DNA of 8,407 nucleotides, taken from NCBI GenBank assembly GCA_943359425.1, contig CALRHN010000024.1, positions 1-8,407 of the forward strand. Direction: 5' to 3'. The stretch is from Candidatus Nomurabacteria bacterium. GTDB lineage: Bacteria > Patescibacteriota > Minisyncoccia > Phycocordibacterales > UBA9973. The notes beneath the pieces are model-generated. The model saw only the letters and a list, made by a program, of their open reading frames with translations, did no database searches and was not told the origin of the DNA. The translations under genes were made by a program, and so were the position numbers. This document shows, in pieces, positions 1 to 5,638 of this stretch (positions within the stretch are counted from its first letter, which is position 1; each line of letters begins with the position of its first letter).

Positions 1-351
1 CGTGAAGAATGTGTGCGAATGGCTCTCGATCTTCTTGAAGGCGAAATTGCGCAGCTGTTCAATGACTTTGATCTCGAAGAGAAGATGTATGTATTTGCCG
101 AACCGGCCGATGAGTCCGGCGAATGCGTTGAGTGAGACGATGATGAAGACGAATGTGAAGAGCTGATGGATCGAAGCGGTGCGATCGGCGCCGGAAGCGG
201 AGAGGATGTCGACGATTCTGCGATAAAATACGGGACGAATGATATCGGCAGAGATGCGGATGGTGAAGATGACGAGCAGGCTGAAAAAAAGCGGACTGAA
301 TTTCCGCATCTGGGGCCATATATAGCTGAATATGCGTCGGAATGAGAACAT
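1..351 (-). CDS. ABC transporter, N-terminal part of the transmembrane domain (partial)
   Basis: The 117 codons from the ATG at 349-351 to the left edge are open, so the gene is cut off after its first third or less. The protein starts MFSFRRIFSYIWPQMRKF. It has a hydrophobic helix at about residues 18-40 and a second at about 61-85, followed by a charged amphipathic segment ending ESHSHTFFT. That ending matches the pattern around the first intracellular loop of ABC exporters (MsbA/BmrA type, helices followed by a H-S-x-x-F-F motif). The ATPase domain would lie outside the window, so the substrate cannot be judged. It starts 10 bases after the stop of the upstream small gene and is probably the last visible member of the guaA operon. 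A GGAG lies 13 bases before the ATG, rather far for a good ribosome binding site. The family call is fairly firm; a permease-only half is possible. Confidence 0.8.
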   Translation of the reverse strand, partial: MFSFRRIFSYIWPQMRKFSPLFFSLLVIFTIRISADIIRPVFYRRIVDILSASGADRTASIHQLFTFVFIIVSLNAFAGLIGRFGKYIHLLFEIKVIEQLRNFAFKKIESHSHTFFT

Positions 352-361
352 GATTGAGTTG

Positions 362-841
362 CTACTCCAAGAGCTTTGGCGAATCAGATAGAGAGAGATA
401 TCCCGCGAGCTCGTTGTATATCTTCTTGAAATCCTCTTCCGACAGATATCCGCCTTCGCGGATGTTGTCGTTGATGAGGCTAGCAATCTCATCGATCCGT
501 TTAATAGTGGCCTCATTGCCCTCCGTATAGAGATGCGGATTCGCATCACGCGGATAGCGTTCGCTGTATGTATCCATACGCCATTGCCGCTCTTTCAAAA
601 GAGTCATCATGTCATACTCGTTTTTGTTTTTCTTGATGCCTTTGTCGTAGTAGAGCTGATATAGTGGAGCAATCATATTCATATAATCGTTCTTGACGCC
701 GTAACGGGTCAGGTCGATCTCGACTTTTTCTGCCGGTTGTGGAACTGGATTCTGTTCGGGCTTCGACTCGTCTTTTACTGCGGTCAAAGTATCTTCTTCA
801 GTCGTGTTGTTTTCTATTTTAAATTCTTGTGAAGCTCCCAT
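362..841 (-). CDS. Small soluble protein of unknown function, paralog of the upstream gene
   Basis: A 159-residue protein with no signal peptide or membrane segment. Residues 1-45 are polar and low in complexity (rich in E, K, T, P), probably disordered. The rest is charged and probably helical. Its C-terminal half is clearly related to the protein encoded just upstream: both have W-R-M-x-T-Y-x-E-R-[YF]-P-x-D (here from residue 87), then E-x-N-x-x-x-I-x-x-I and finally E-x-D-F-K-x-I-Y-N (here ending at residue 143). I do not recognise the family. It starts 6 bases after the paralog's stop and ends 10 bases before the ABC transporter start, so the genes probably share a transcript with guaA. 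No clear Shine-Dalgarno sequence precedes the ATG, so translation is probably coupled. That it is a real gene is well supported by the paralogy and the tight packing; the function is open. Confidence 0.8.
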   Translation of the reverse strand: MGASQEFKIENNTTEEDTLTAVKDESKPEQNPVPQPAEKVEIDLTRYGVKNDYMNMIAPLYQLYYDKGIKKNKNEYDMMTLLKERQWRMDTYSERYPRDANPHLYTEGNEATIKRIDEIASLINDNIREGGYLSEEDFKKIYNELAGYLSLSDSPKLLE

Positions 842-847
842 GGTATT

Positions 848-1225
848 TTAGAGAAGCGGCGCTGCCGGCGAGCACAGCGTGCTTATGGTGTTATAAATAT
901 TTTTAAAATCTTTTTCGTTTATTACAGTACCCAAGGTACCATCCTCGATCGCCTCGTTCAAGACAGCGGCGAGCTTGTTGATCTGCGCAATAGCGTCCCT
1001 ATTCTTCTCATTGACTACATTTGCATACTTGTCCGCCGGGAAACGTTCTTCGTATGTCCTCATTCGCCAATTGCTTCTTCTTATCATCTGAACTAACTCG
1101 GGAAATTGTCTCGTTCTGTAGGTAACTGGAATCCATAGACAATCTTCAAGAAAAGATTTAGAGATCCCGGTTGTTGGATCAATATCAGGAACTTCTTGCA
1201 ATTTTTCTGGCCTCGGTGTTTCCAT
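848..1225 (-). CDS. Small soluble protein of unknown function, tandem paralog
   Basis: A 125-residue protein if read from the ATG at 1223-1225, two bases after the guaA stop. A GTG four codons upstream, inside the guaA end, is also possible and gives 129 residues. I prefer the ATG because a GGGA lies about six bases before it, within the last guaA codons, so guaA translation could feed it. The protein is charged, with no membrane segment or signal. It shares the W-R-M-x-T-Y-x-E-R-F-P-x-D block (from residue 53) and the E-K-D-F-K-x-I-Y-N block (ending at residue 112) with the next gene, but lacks that gene's long polar N-terminus. The family is unknown to me. The pair looks like an old tandem duplication: the order of conserved blocks is kept but most positions have diverged. 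Confidence 0.8.
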   Translation of the reverse strand: METPRPEKLQEVPDIDPTTGISKSFLEDCLWIPVTYRTRQFPELVQMIRRSNWRMRTYEERFPADKYANVVNEKNRDAIAQINKLAAVLNEAIEDGTLGTVINEKDFKNIYNTISTLCSPAAPLL

Positions 1226-1227
1226 AA

Positions 1228-2766
1228 TTATTCCCACTCCATAGTTGCGGGAGGTTTGTTAGTAATATCGTAGACGACTCTGTTCACAGCCTTGATCTCG
1301 TTCGTGATGCGCGTCGAGATGCGCTCGAGTATGGGGAATGGCAGTTTGGCGAAATTCGCCGTCATGGCGTCATCAGATTCGACGATACGCAGAACGAGCG
1401 GATGTTTGTACGAGCGCTCGTCGCCTTGAATGCCGACACTGCGCACGGGGAGAAATACGGCAAATGACATCCATATTTTCTTCCAGTATTTCGTATTGCG
1501 GAGTTCGTCTTCGATGATGCGCGTGGCATGGCGGACGGTCTCGACGGCTTCGGGCGTGACTTCTCCGAGTACGCGAATGGCGAGGCCGGGGCCGGGGAAA
1601 ACTTGGCGCGTCGTGATCTCGAGCGGCATTTTGAGCGTTCTCGCCAGAGCGCGGACTTCGTCTTTGTACAGATCGCGGAGCGGCTCGTAGAGTTTCAGTT
1701 TCAGGTCTTTCGGCAATCCTCCGACGTTGTGATGGCTCTTGATATTTGACGAATGTTTCGTCAGTCCGCTCTCGATGCGGTCGGAATAGATCGTTCCTTG
1801 GATGAGCCACTGCGCTTTCGCCTTGATCGCTTCGCGTTCGAATATGCGGACGAAGAGCGTACCAATGATCTTGCGCTTGGTCTCTGGGTCCGTCACGCCA
1901 GCAAGCCCAGCGAAGAATTCTTTCTTCGCGTCGATGATCTTCAGATCAAGTTTCGCGCGAGCGAACATTTTCTTGATGTATTCCGTCTCGCGGTCGCGCA
2001 TGAGACCCGTATCGACATAAACTGCCGTGAGCTGTTTGCCGATGGCGCGCGAGACAAGGAGGGCGGCGACAGACGAATCGATGCCGCCGGAGAGTCCGAT
2101 GATGGCGCGCTCCTTACCCATCGTCATTTTGGCTTCAGTAATTATTTCGTCGACGAGGAAAGCTTTTGATCTAGAGGGTTTCGCATGGGTGATGTTCTTC
2201 ACGAAGTTCGCGAGCATGAGCGAGCCTTTCTTCGTATGCGTAACTTCGGGATGAAACTGCACGCCGAAAATTTTCTTCTTCGTATTCGCATATGCGGCGA
2301 TTTTCGAATGTTCCGTTGAGGCGAGGACTTCGAATCCTGCCGGAAGTTTCGTCACGACGTCGCCGTGATTCATCCAAACTTTCGTGCTCTTCCCTACTTT
2401 CGCGAGCGTGTGCTGGCCTTTGGAAACGGCGAGATTCATGAGACCGTATTCGCCGGAAGCGCCGCGGACAACTTTGCCGCCGGACAGATGCGCGATGAGT
2501 TGATGGCCGTAACAAATGCCGAGTATCGGAAGACCGAGATTGAGGACTTTGGCGTCGAATTTCGGCGCATTACTGTCATGGACGGAACGCGCGCCGCCGG
2601 AGAGAATAATGCCTTTTATGTTCGGGTTCTGGGCGATAACGGAAGCTTTCGTGTCGGACGGAAGAACTTCGGACAAGACGCCCATATCGCGGATGCGGCG
2701 GGAAATAAGGTGGCAATATTGGCCTCCGAAATCGAGAATGACGATAGTATCATGAGTTCCCTTCAT
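1228..2766 (-). CDS. guaA: GMP synthase (glutamine-hydrolysing)
   Basis: GuaA converts XMP, ATP and glutamine to GMP, the last step of guanine nucleotide synthesis, in the cytoplasm. Read from the ATG at 2764-2766 it has 512 residues, normal for the family. The N-terminal class I amidotransferase domain starts DTIVILDFGGQY and carries the catalytic triad: Cys85 in GICYGHQ, and His172 and Glu174 in FHPE. The ATP pyrophosphatase P-loop SGGIDSS is at 226-232. The C-terminal dimerisation domain ends with the family signature ITNKPPATMEWE. An ATG three codons upstream is in frame, but it overlaps the predicted -10 box (TAGAAT). The inner ATG lies 7 bases after that box and gives the usual family N-terminus, so I chose it. 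It heads a minus-strand operon with two small paralogous genes and an ABC transporter. All key residues seem intact. Confidence 0.97.
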   Translation of the reverse strand: MKGTHDTIVILDFGGQYCHLISRRIRDMGVLSEVLPSDTKASVIAQNPNIKGIILSGGARSVHDSNAPKFDAKVLNLGLPILGICYGHQLIAHLSGGKVVRGASGEYGLMNLAVSKGQHTLAKVGKSTKVWMNHGDVVTKLPAGFEVLASTEHSKIAAYANTKKKIFGVQFHPEVTHTKKGSLMLANFVKNITHAKPSRSKAFLVDEIITEAKMTMGKERAIIGLSGGIDSSVAALLVSRAIGKQLTAVYVDTGLMRDRETEYIKKMFARAKLDLKIIDAKKEFFAGLAGVTDPETKRKIIGTLFVRIFEREAIKAKAQWLIQGTIYSDRIESGLTKHSSNIKSHHNVGGLPKDLKLKLYEPLRDLYKDEVRALARTLKMPLEITTRQVFPGPGLAIRVLGEVTPEAVETVRHATRIIEDELRNTKYWKKIWMSFAVFLPVRSVGIQGDERSYKHPLVLRIVESDDAMTANFAKLPFPILERISTRITNEIKAVNRVVYDITNKPPATMEWE

Positions 2767-2773
2767 GCGTGCC

Positions 2774-2802
2774 ATTCTACCTTAATCCGGCCGGATTTAC
2801 AA
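2774..2802 (-). promoter_or_regulatory. guaA promoter, predicted leaderless start
   Basis: On the minus strand, TTGTAA (2797-2802) and TAGAAT (2774-2779) are separated by 17 bases. The chosen guaA ATG begins 7 bases after the -10 box, so transcription would start at or next to the start codon. Most of the spacer is a 14-base perfect palindrome, a possible operator. This is read by eye from consensus sequences. Confidence 0.55.
2784..2797. repeat. Perfect palindrome in the guaA promoter spacer
   Basis: AATCCGGCCGGATT is a perfect 14-base palindrome and lies almost exactly between the predicted -35 and -10 boxes of guaA. A dimeric repressor binding here would block RNA polymerase. It could also be a chance GC-rich palindrome. 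No regulator gene is visible nearby. Confidence 0.5.
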
Positions 2803-2855
2803 AAGAGAACACTCTTCCTTGCGTTCAAGGTCAGTTCTGGCTGAAATTCGAATTT
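2803..2855. repeat. Cluster of short inverted repeats upstream of guaA
   Basis: Three perfect inverted repeats follow in order. 2803-2816 has stem AAGAG/CTCTT with a 4-base loop. 2817-2830 has stem CCTTG/CAAGG with a 4-base loop. 2844-2855 is the palindrome AAATTCGAATTT. Between the last two, TCAG/CTGA (2831-2844) can form a fourth, 4-bp stem. On the minus strand the first hairpin is followed by only two further T bases, so it is at best a weak terminator for the upstream membrane-protein genes. Together with the promoter palindrome this nearly fills the gap between the two operons. Confidence 0.45.
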
Positions 2856-2875
2856 TTGATTTCCTCCTCAATCTT

Positions 2876-3229
2876 TTATTTATCTCCCAGCCAACGTTGG
2901 AGCATAAAAAATGGAAGTTTACCGTTTAACCCGTAGAACATGATTATAAAAATAACAATATCACCTGTTCCAAAACTACTCGGCATAGTGAGAGAATACG
3001 GTAGTCCTAATTTTGAATTTAAAAAATAAGCTAGGGCACACAACCCAAAGAATCCTCCCATAAAATTTAATAGCCATTGTTGAATTTTATATAACTTCCC
3101 CTGACTTCTAATGAGCTCGGTAGAAATACCATGGACTTGAGCTCTATATTGAGTTGACGCAAGAAGTAAACAGTAAGCTAAACCTGCTAACCAAAATAGT
3201 GCTATAGAAATTAAATATAAATTGATCAT
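2876..3229 (-). CDS. Small membrane protein of unknown function
   Basis: A 117-residue hydrophobic protein with three likely membrane helices at about residues 2-25, 49-70 and 89-110, joined by short loops; the 26-48 loop is polar and basic. The ATG overlaps the stop of the preceding gene as ATGA, the classic arrangement for coupled translation, so the two proteins may work together. The sequence is much richer in A and T than guaA or ddl, with frequent AAA, TTA and ATA codons, which suggests acquisition from another genome or relaxed constraint. I recognise no family and see no catalytic motif. It is the last gene of the tRNA-Ala(UGC) transcription unit. Confidence 0.7.
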   Translation of the reverse strand: MINLYLISIALFWLAGLAYCLLLASTQYRAQVHGISTELIRSQGKLYKIQQWLLNFMGGFFGLCALAYFLNSKLGLPYSLTMPSSFGTGDIVIFIIMFYGLNGKLPFFMLQRWLGDK

Positions 3230-3582
3230 TGGGCTAAAAATATAAAAACTGTCGAAGTAATAACAAAAGTTAAAGATGACACAACATAAATAAGGGCAGT
3301 TCTTTTTACTTCCTTAGGGGGTAAAGTGTTCATATTATAGAGACCAAAATTAGGAAGTGACAGGTATAAACCAAATCCGTAACCAAATATTAATTTAAGT
3401 AATATGTTTGGTTCCTGCCAATGGATTAATTTGTAAGTTAAAAAAGAAATTAAAAAAGACCAAAGCATCGCCAATATTAATGAAGTTAAAAGACCCACAG
3501 AATACAGAGCTTTTTTTGATAAAAACCAACCTGTTCTACGAACTGGAATCAGAATTATTAAAATAATAATTATAAATTTCAT
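3226..3582 (-). CDS. Small membrane protein of unknown function
   Basis: A 118-residue protein starting MKFIIIILIILIPVRRTGWF, with three or four hydrophobic segments at about residues 2-14, 25-52, 60-82 and 96-116. The ATG shares one base with the preceding stop (TAATG). A GTG five codons upstream, inside the preceding gene, is in frame, but the ATG is better placed for reinitiation. Its own stop overlaps the next start (ATGA) and is the only TGA stop seen in the window. Like the following gene it is clearly AT-rich compared with the rest of the window. No family is recognised. Two adjacent small hydrophobic proteins could form one complex, but nothing here names a substrate. Confidence 0.7.
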   Translation of the reverse strand: MKFIIIILIILIPVRRTGWFLSKKALYSVGLLTSLILAMLWSFLISFLTYKLIHWQEPNILLKLIFGYGFGLYLSLPNFGLYNMNTLPPKEVKRTALIYVVSSLTFVITSTVFIFLAQ

Positions 3583-4529
3583 TATTGTTTGCTGCACAGA
3601 ACGAGTACATTCGTATATTCGTCGCGATGCGTACCAGATTGTTCGTCAATCATGAGATATTTCTTGTCGGTTTTATCGTAGAAATAGCCTTCGGACATAT
3701 CGCCGGTATCGAGACCGATCGCTTTCGTGATAGTGATGCCGCTCATTTTCTTCATGGCTTCGACGGCTTCCGTATACGTCATCGCCGTGGAGAAATTCAG
3801 CACGCCTTTTTTCGTGACGCCATTCACCGTGCCTTCGACGAAGAATCGGAGTTCCCATTGTTTCGGATTGGACGAGGTGAACGCTCCGCCGGGGCGAATA
3901 TATGATGTCTGCTGAAATGCGTCAGCTTTTTCATTCTTCAAATCTGTGAGATATGTCGGGAAATCGGGAATCTGATTCACATATTCTATTTCGGGTTTGC
4001 CATCTTTAATGACGAGCAATCCGTTCGAGCCGCTCTTCGCAGTGTCTTGGCCGACCATGACACCGTCTTCGAGAGCGACGCCTTCGATCTCTTTGGTTCC
4101 CGGCGCATAGTACGCGCCTGCGACGACGAGTGTAACATTCTGACCGAGCGCCGTGTAATGAGTCTTGATCGCATCGAAATCAACTCCGTTCTTGAAAAGA
4201 TCCGGATGGCTTTTGTTCGAAAGAAATTGCGCCTGCCCTTTGGTCTCGTCTTCGAGAGAGAAGAACGATCCCGCGCCTTCTATTTTGCCTTTGCTGTCGT
4301 CGAATTCGAGATTCACTTTCCGGCGGACAAAGCCTTCGTGCAAGTTTCCTTGATCAGGCATTTCAGTCATCTCGACCGATTTGACGGGACGGTTGTCGGT
4401 TTTCTCGAGGGTAGATTTTGAAAATACACTATTCGGAGCAACGAGAGTAGCTGCGAGGAAAATGCCCAGCTTTTTGATGAAGTCCCGACGGGAGTTGTCG
4501 GGATTTGGAGTTCCACCAATAGTTTCCAT
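3582..4529 (-). CDS. Exported protein with a twin-arginine signal, possibly NAGPA/DUF2233-like
   Basis: A 315-residue protein from the ATG at 4527-4529. Residues 13-19 read SRRDFIK, followed by the hydrophobic stretch LGIFLAATLVA, a textbook twin-arginine (Tat) signal without a lipobox cysteine. It would therefore be exported folded, perhaps with a cofactor. The mature part is soluble and polar. AGAYYAPG (137-144), a following G-V-x-L-E-D-G, then NGLLVIKDG, and late in the protein A-I-G-L-D-T-G-D (270-277) echo the order of motifs in phosphodiester glycosidase (NAGPA/DUF2233) proteins, where the last is usually LDGG. This similarity is from memory and weak. An ATG nine bases upstream overlaps the CCA end of tRNA-Ala; longer starts would lie inside the tRNA. 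No Shine-Dalgarno sequence precedes either ATG. Transcription probably comes from the tRNA promoter. The gene is convincing and the export route likely; the enzyme family is a guess. Confidence 0.85.
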   Translation of the reverse strand: METIGGTPNPDNSRRDFIKKLGIFLAATLVAPNSVFSKSTLEKTDNRPVKSVEMTEMPDQGNLHEGFVRRKVNLEFDDSKGKIEGAGSFFSLEDETKGQAQFLSNKSHPDLFKNGVDFDAIKTHYTALGQNVTLVVAGAYYAPGTKEIEGVALEDGVMVGQDTAKSGSNGLLVIKDGKPEIEYVNQIPDFPTYLTDLKNEKADAFQQTSYIRPGGAFTSSNPKQWELRFFVEGTVNGVTKKGVLNFSTAMTYTEAVEAMKKMSGITITKAIGLDTGDMSEGYFYDKTDKKYLMIDEQSGTHRDEYTNVLVLCSKQ

Positions 4530-4537
4530 TGATGACA

Positions 4538-4613
4538 TGGTGGACCGTACAGGACTCGAACCTGCCACCCCCTCATTGCAAATGAGGTGCTCTACCAGAT
4601 GAGCTAACGGCCC
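4538..4613 (-). tRNA. tRNA-Ala (anticodon UGC), CCA encoded
   Basis: The cloverleaf is complete on the minus strand. The 7-bp acceptor stem pairs GGGCCGT with ACGGTCC and includes the G3:U70 wobble that marks alanine tRNAs. The D stem is GCTC/GAGC. The anticodon loop TTTGCAA has TGC at 4578-4580. The T arm loop is TTCGAGT. The body spans 4541-4613 (73 nt including discriminator A), and CCA follows at 4538-4540. The last A of CCA is also the first base of an in-frame ATG of the downstream exported protein. Confidence 0.97.
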
Positions 4614-4628
4614 ACTAACACAAAGAAC

Positions 4629-4656
4629 ATTCTACACAATTATGGCGATAATGCAA
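4629..4656 (-). promoter_or_regulatory. Promoter for tRNA-Ala(UGC) and the downstream genes
   Basis: On the minus strand, TTGCAT (4651-4656) and TAGAAT (4629-4634) are separated by 16 bases, both close to consensus. Transcription would begin near 4622, about nine bases before the mature tRNA. No other promoter is evident before the exported-protein gene, so this probably drives the three protein genes that follow as well. Confidence 0.65.
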
Positions 4657-4662
4657 CGGATG

Positions 4663-4671
4663 TGATATAAA
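4663..4671 (+). promoter_or_regulatory. Extended -10 promoter for tRNA-Ala(GGC) and tRNA-Pro
   Basis: TG-A-TATAAA is a good extended -10 element placed 13 bases before the tRNA-Ala(GGC) 5' end. No -35 match is seen at the right distance. It stands back to back with the opposite tRNA-Ala promoter, only six bases from that promoter's -35 box, so the two polymerases may compete. Confidence 0.5.
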
Positions 4672-4684
4672 ATAGCTTGTTTTC

Positions 4685-4755
4685 GGGCCCATAGTAAAAT
4701 GGTATTACGCATCCATGGCATGGATGAGGTCGGGGTTCGATTCCCCGTGGGTCCA
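4685..4755 (+). tRNA. tRNA-Ala (anticodon GGC)
   Basis: A 71-nt cloverleaf. The acceptor stem GGGCCCA/TGGGTCC has the alanine-specific G3:U70 pair. The D stem is GTAA/TTAC, the anticodon stem CATCC/GGATG, and the loop ATGGCAT has GGC at 4717-4719. The T arm is CGGGG/CCCCG with loop TTCGATT, and the discriminator is A. CCA is not encoded (the next bases are CAG), unlike the divergent tRNA-Ala(UGC). Together the two alanine tRNAs can read all four GCN codons. Confidence 0.96.
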
Positions 4756-4773
4756 CAGGAGAAGAAGTTAATT

Positions 4774-4844
4774 CGGGGTGTAGTACAGTGGCAGTATACG
4801 CGATTCGGGTTCGTGAGACGAGAGTTCGATTCTCTCCACCCCGA
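4774..4844 (+). tRNA. tRNA-Pro (anticodon CGG)
   Basis: A 71-nt cloverleaf. The acceptor stem CGGGGTG/CACCCCG begins with the C1:G72 pair typical of bacterial tRNA-Pro. The D stem is GTAC/GTAT with one G-U pair. The anticodon stem is CGCGA/TCGTG, and the loop TTCGGGT has CGG at 4806-4808 followed by G37. The T arm is GAGAG/CTCTC with loop TTCGATT, and the discriminator is A. CCA is not encoded (the next bases are CAA). It lies 18 bases after tRNA-Ala(GGC), probably in the same transcript. Confidence 0.96.
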
Positions 4845-4862
4845 CAAGAACAGAAAATTCTC

Positions 4863-4871
4863 TGATATAAT
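4863..4871 (+). promoter_or_regulatory. Perfect extended -10 promoter for the EamA gene, leaderless
   Basis: TG-A-TATAAT matches the extended -10 consensus exactly. The start codon is nine bases after it, so the mRNA would begin 0-3 bases before the ATG. No -35 match lies upstream, where the tRNA-Pro 3' end sits. There is no Shine-Dalgarno sequence and no room for one. Confidence 0.65.
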
Positions 4872-4880
4872 AACCTTGCA

Positions 4881-5312
4881 ATGAAAAAGCAAGGCTTCAT
4901 CTACGCCATCGCCGCCGCTGTGAGCTGGGGCGCCGTGTATGCCATCGATCAAAAAATATTGTCTCGCGTTTCTCCGCTCGGATTGCTCTTCATCGACTCG
5001 GTTCTCACTGCTCTTGTCATTCTCCCTATCATGCTCGTGAATTCAGGCTCGATGAAGACGGTCTTCGCTTCAGGCAAAACAAGTGCGGGACTCATCATCG
5101 TTTCGCTGCTCCTCGCCGCGCTCGCGAATTTCTTTATCTATTCCGCCATCCGATCCCTCGGTGCGTCGACAGCATCTATTTTTGAAATCGCCTACCCGCT
5201 CTTCGTCGTCATCTTCGCATTCCTGTTATTCAAGCAAACTGTGAGCTGGTATTTCGCTCTCGGCGCCTGCCTGATATTCGCCGGTTCTATTATCATTATC
5301 AAATTCTCCTAA
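4881..5312 (+). CDS. Single-domain EamA (drug/metabolite transporter superfamily) membrane protein
   Basis: A 143-residue protein that is almost entirely one EamA domain. It has five likely membrane helices at about residues 5-24, 32-52, 70-90, 98-118 and 122-141. The loop between helices 3 and 4 reads A-I-R-S-L-G-A-S-T-A-S, and the last two helices start with E-I-A-Y-P-L-F-V-V and end in the common A-G-x-I-I-I-I pattern. Typical EamA exporters have two such domains and ten helices, so this half must pair with itself or a partner. The next gene starts within its stop codon (TAATG), making that protein the obvious candidate partner. The fold is clear; the substrate (small metabolite, drug or lipid precursor) cannot be told. 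The ATG follows a perfect -10 box by nine bases, implying a leaderless message. Confidence 0.88.
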   Translation: MKKQGFIYAIAAAVSWGAVYAIDQKILSRVSPLGLLFIDSVLTALVILPIMLVNSGSMKTVFASGKTSAGLIIVSLLLAALANFFIYSAIRSLGASTASIFEIAYPLFVVIFAFLLFKQTVSWYFALGACLIFAGSIIIIKFS

Positions 5313-5638
5313 TGAACCCCATCTTTGGAATTATTCTATTGAGTCTCGCCGGCGTCATCGGCGACTTCTTCATCAAGCTCGCGGGAAACGGATCGAAATA
5401 CATGGAAGCAAAATGGTTCGTTCTTGGCGCGCTTGTCTACGCTGCGACCGCATTTGGCTGGTTCTACGTGATGAAGCATATCAAACTCTCATCTCTCGGT
5501 GTCATCTATTCCCTCTCGACCGTGCTTCTCCTTGTCGCCCTCGGTGTTTTCTATTTCCACGAAAAGCTCAACGTATACGAAATCCTCGGCATCTCTGCCG
5601 CTATTGTATCTATTATTCTTTTGAGCCGGTTCGCCTAG
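5312..5638 (+). CDS. Small multidrug resistance (SMR)-like 4-TM transporter
   Basis: A 108-residue protein with four likely helices at about 4-22, 34-54, 59-80 and 86-106, the size and shape of SMR proteins such as EmrE. Its first 22 residues align with EmrE without gaps (MNP at the start, A13-x-V15-I16-G17, and K22), but the essential EmrE Glu14 is Gly14 here. An acidic residue, Asp18, appears one helical turn later. So it either uses a shifted proton/substrate site, works only as the partner of the upstream EamA protein, or belongs to the related ArnE/ArnF-like branch. Its ATG shares one base with the upstream stop (TAATG), so expression is coupled. Its TAG stop overlaps the TAG of ddl on the other strand. 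Confidence 0.82.
   Translation: MNPIFGIILLSLAGVIGDFFIKLAGNGSKYMEAKWFVLGALVYAATAFGWFYVMKHIKLSSLGVIYSLSTVLLLVALGVFYFHEKLNVYEILGISAAIVSIILLSRFA

Noticed and set aside
59..319. 86-residue minus-strand frame rich in Arg and His
   Set aside because: It lies in a shifted frame over the ABC transporter N-terminus. The ABC frame has real membrane helices and a good start; the Arg/His-rich product is typical of an out-of-frame shadow.
1373..2844. Several long open frames opposite or offset to guaA
   Set aside because: guaA explains the region completely; the other frames have no conserved motifs and result from the base composition of the gene.
2861..2870. Strong Shine-Dalgarno-like GAGGAGG on the minus strand
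   Set aside because: No ATG, GTG or TTG follows at a workable distance, and guaA starts nearly 100 bases further on. Probably chance, or a relic of a lost gene.
3226..3229. Possible UGA-to-glycine recoding as in some CPR phyla
   Set aside because: The ATGA junction uses TGA as a normal stop exactly where the next gene starts, and no reading frame needs read-through of TGA.
4632..4952. Open frames on both strands across the tRNA-Ala(GGC) and tRNA-Pro genes
   Set aside because: They are translations of tRNA sequence and have no independent start signal; the tRNA cloverleaves explain the region.
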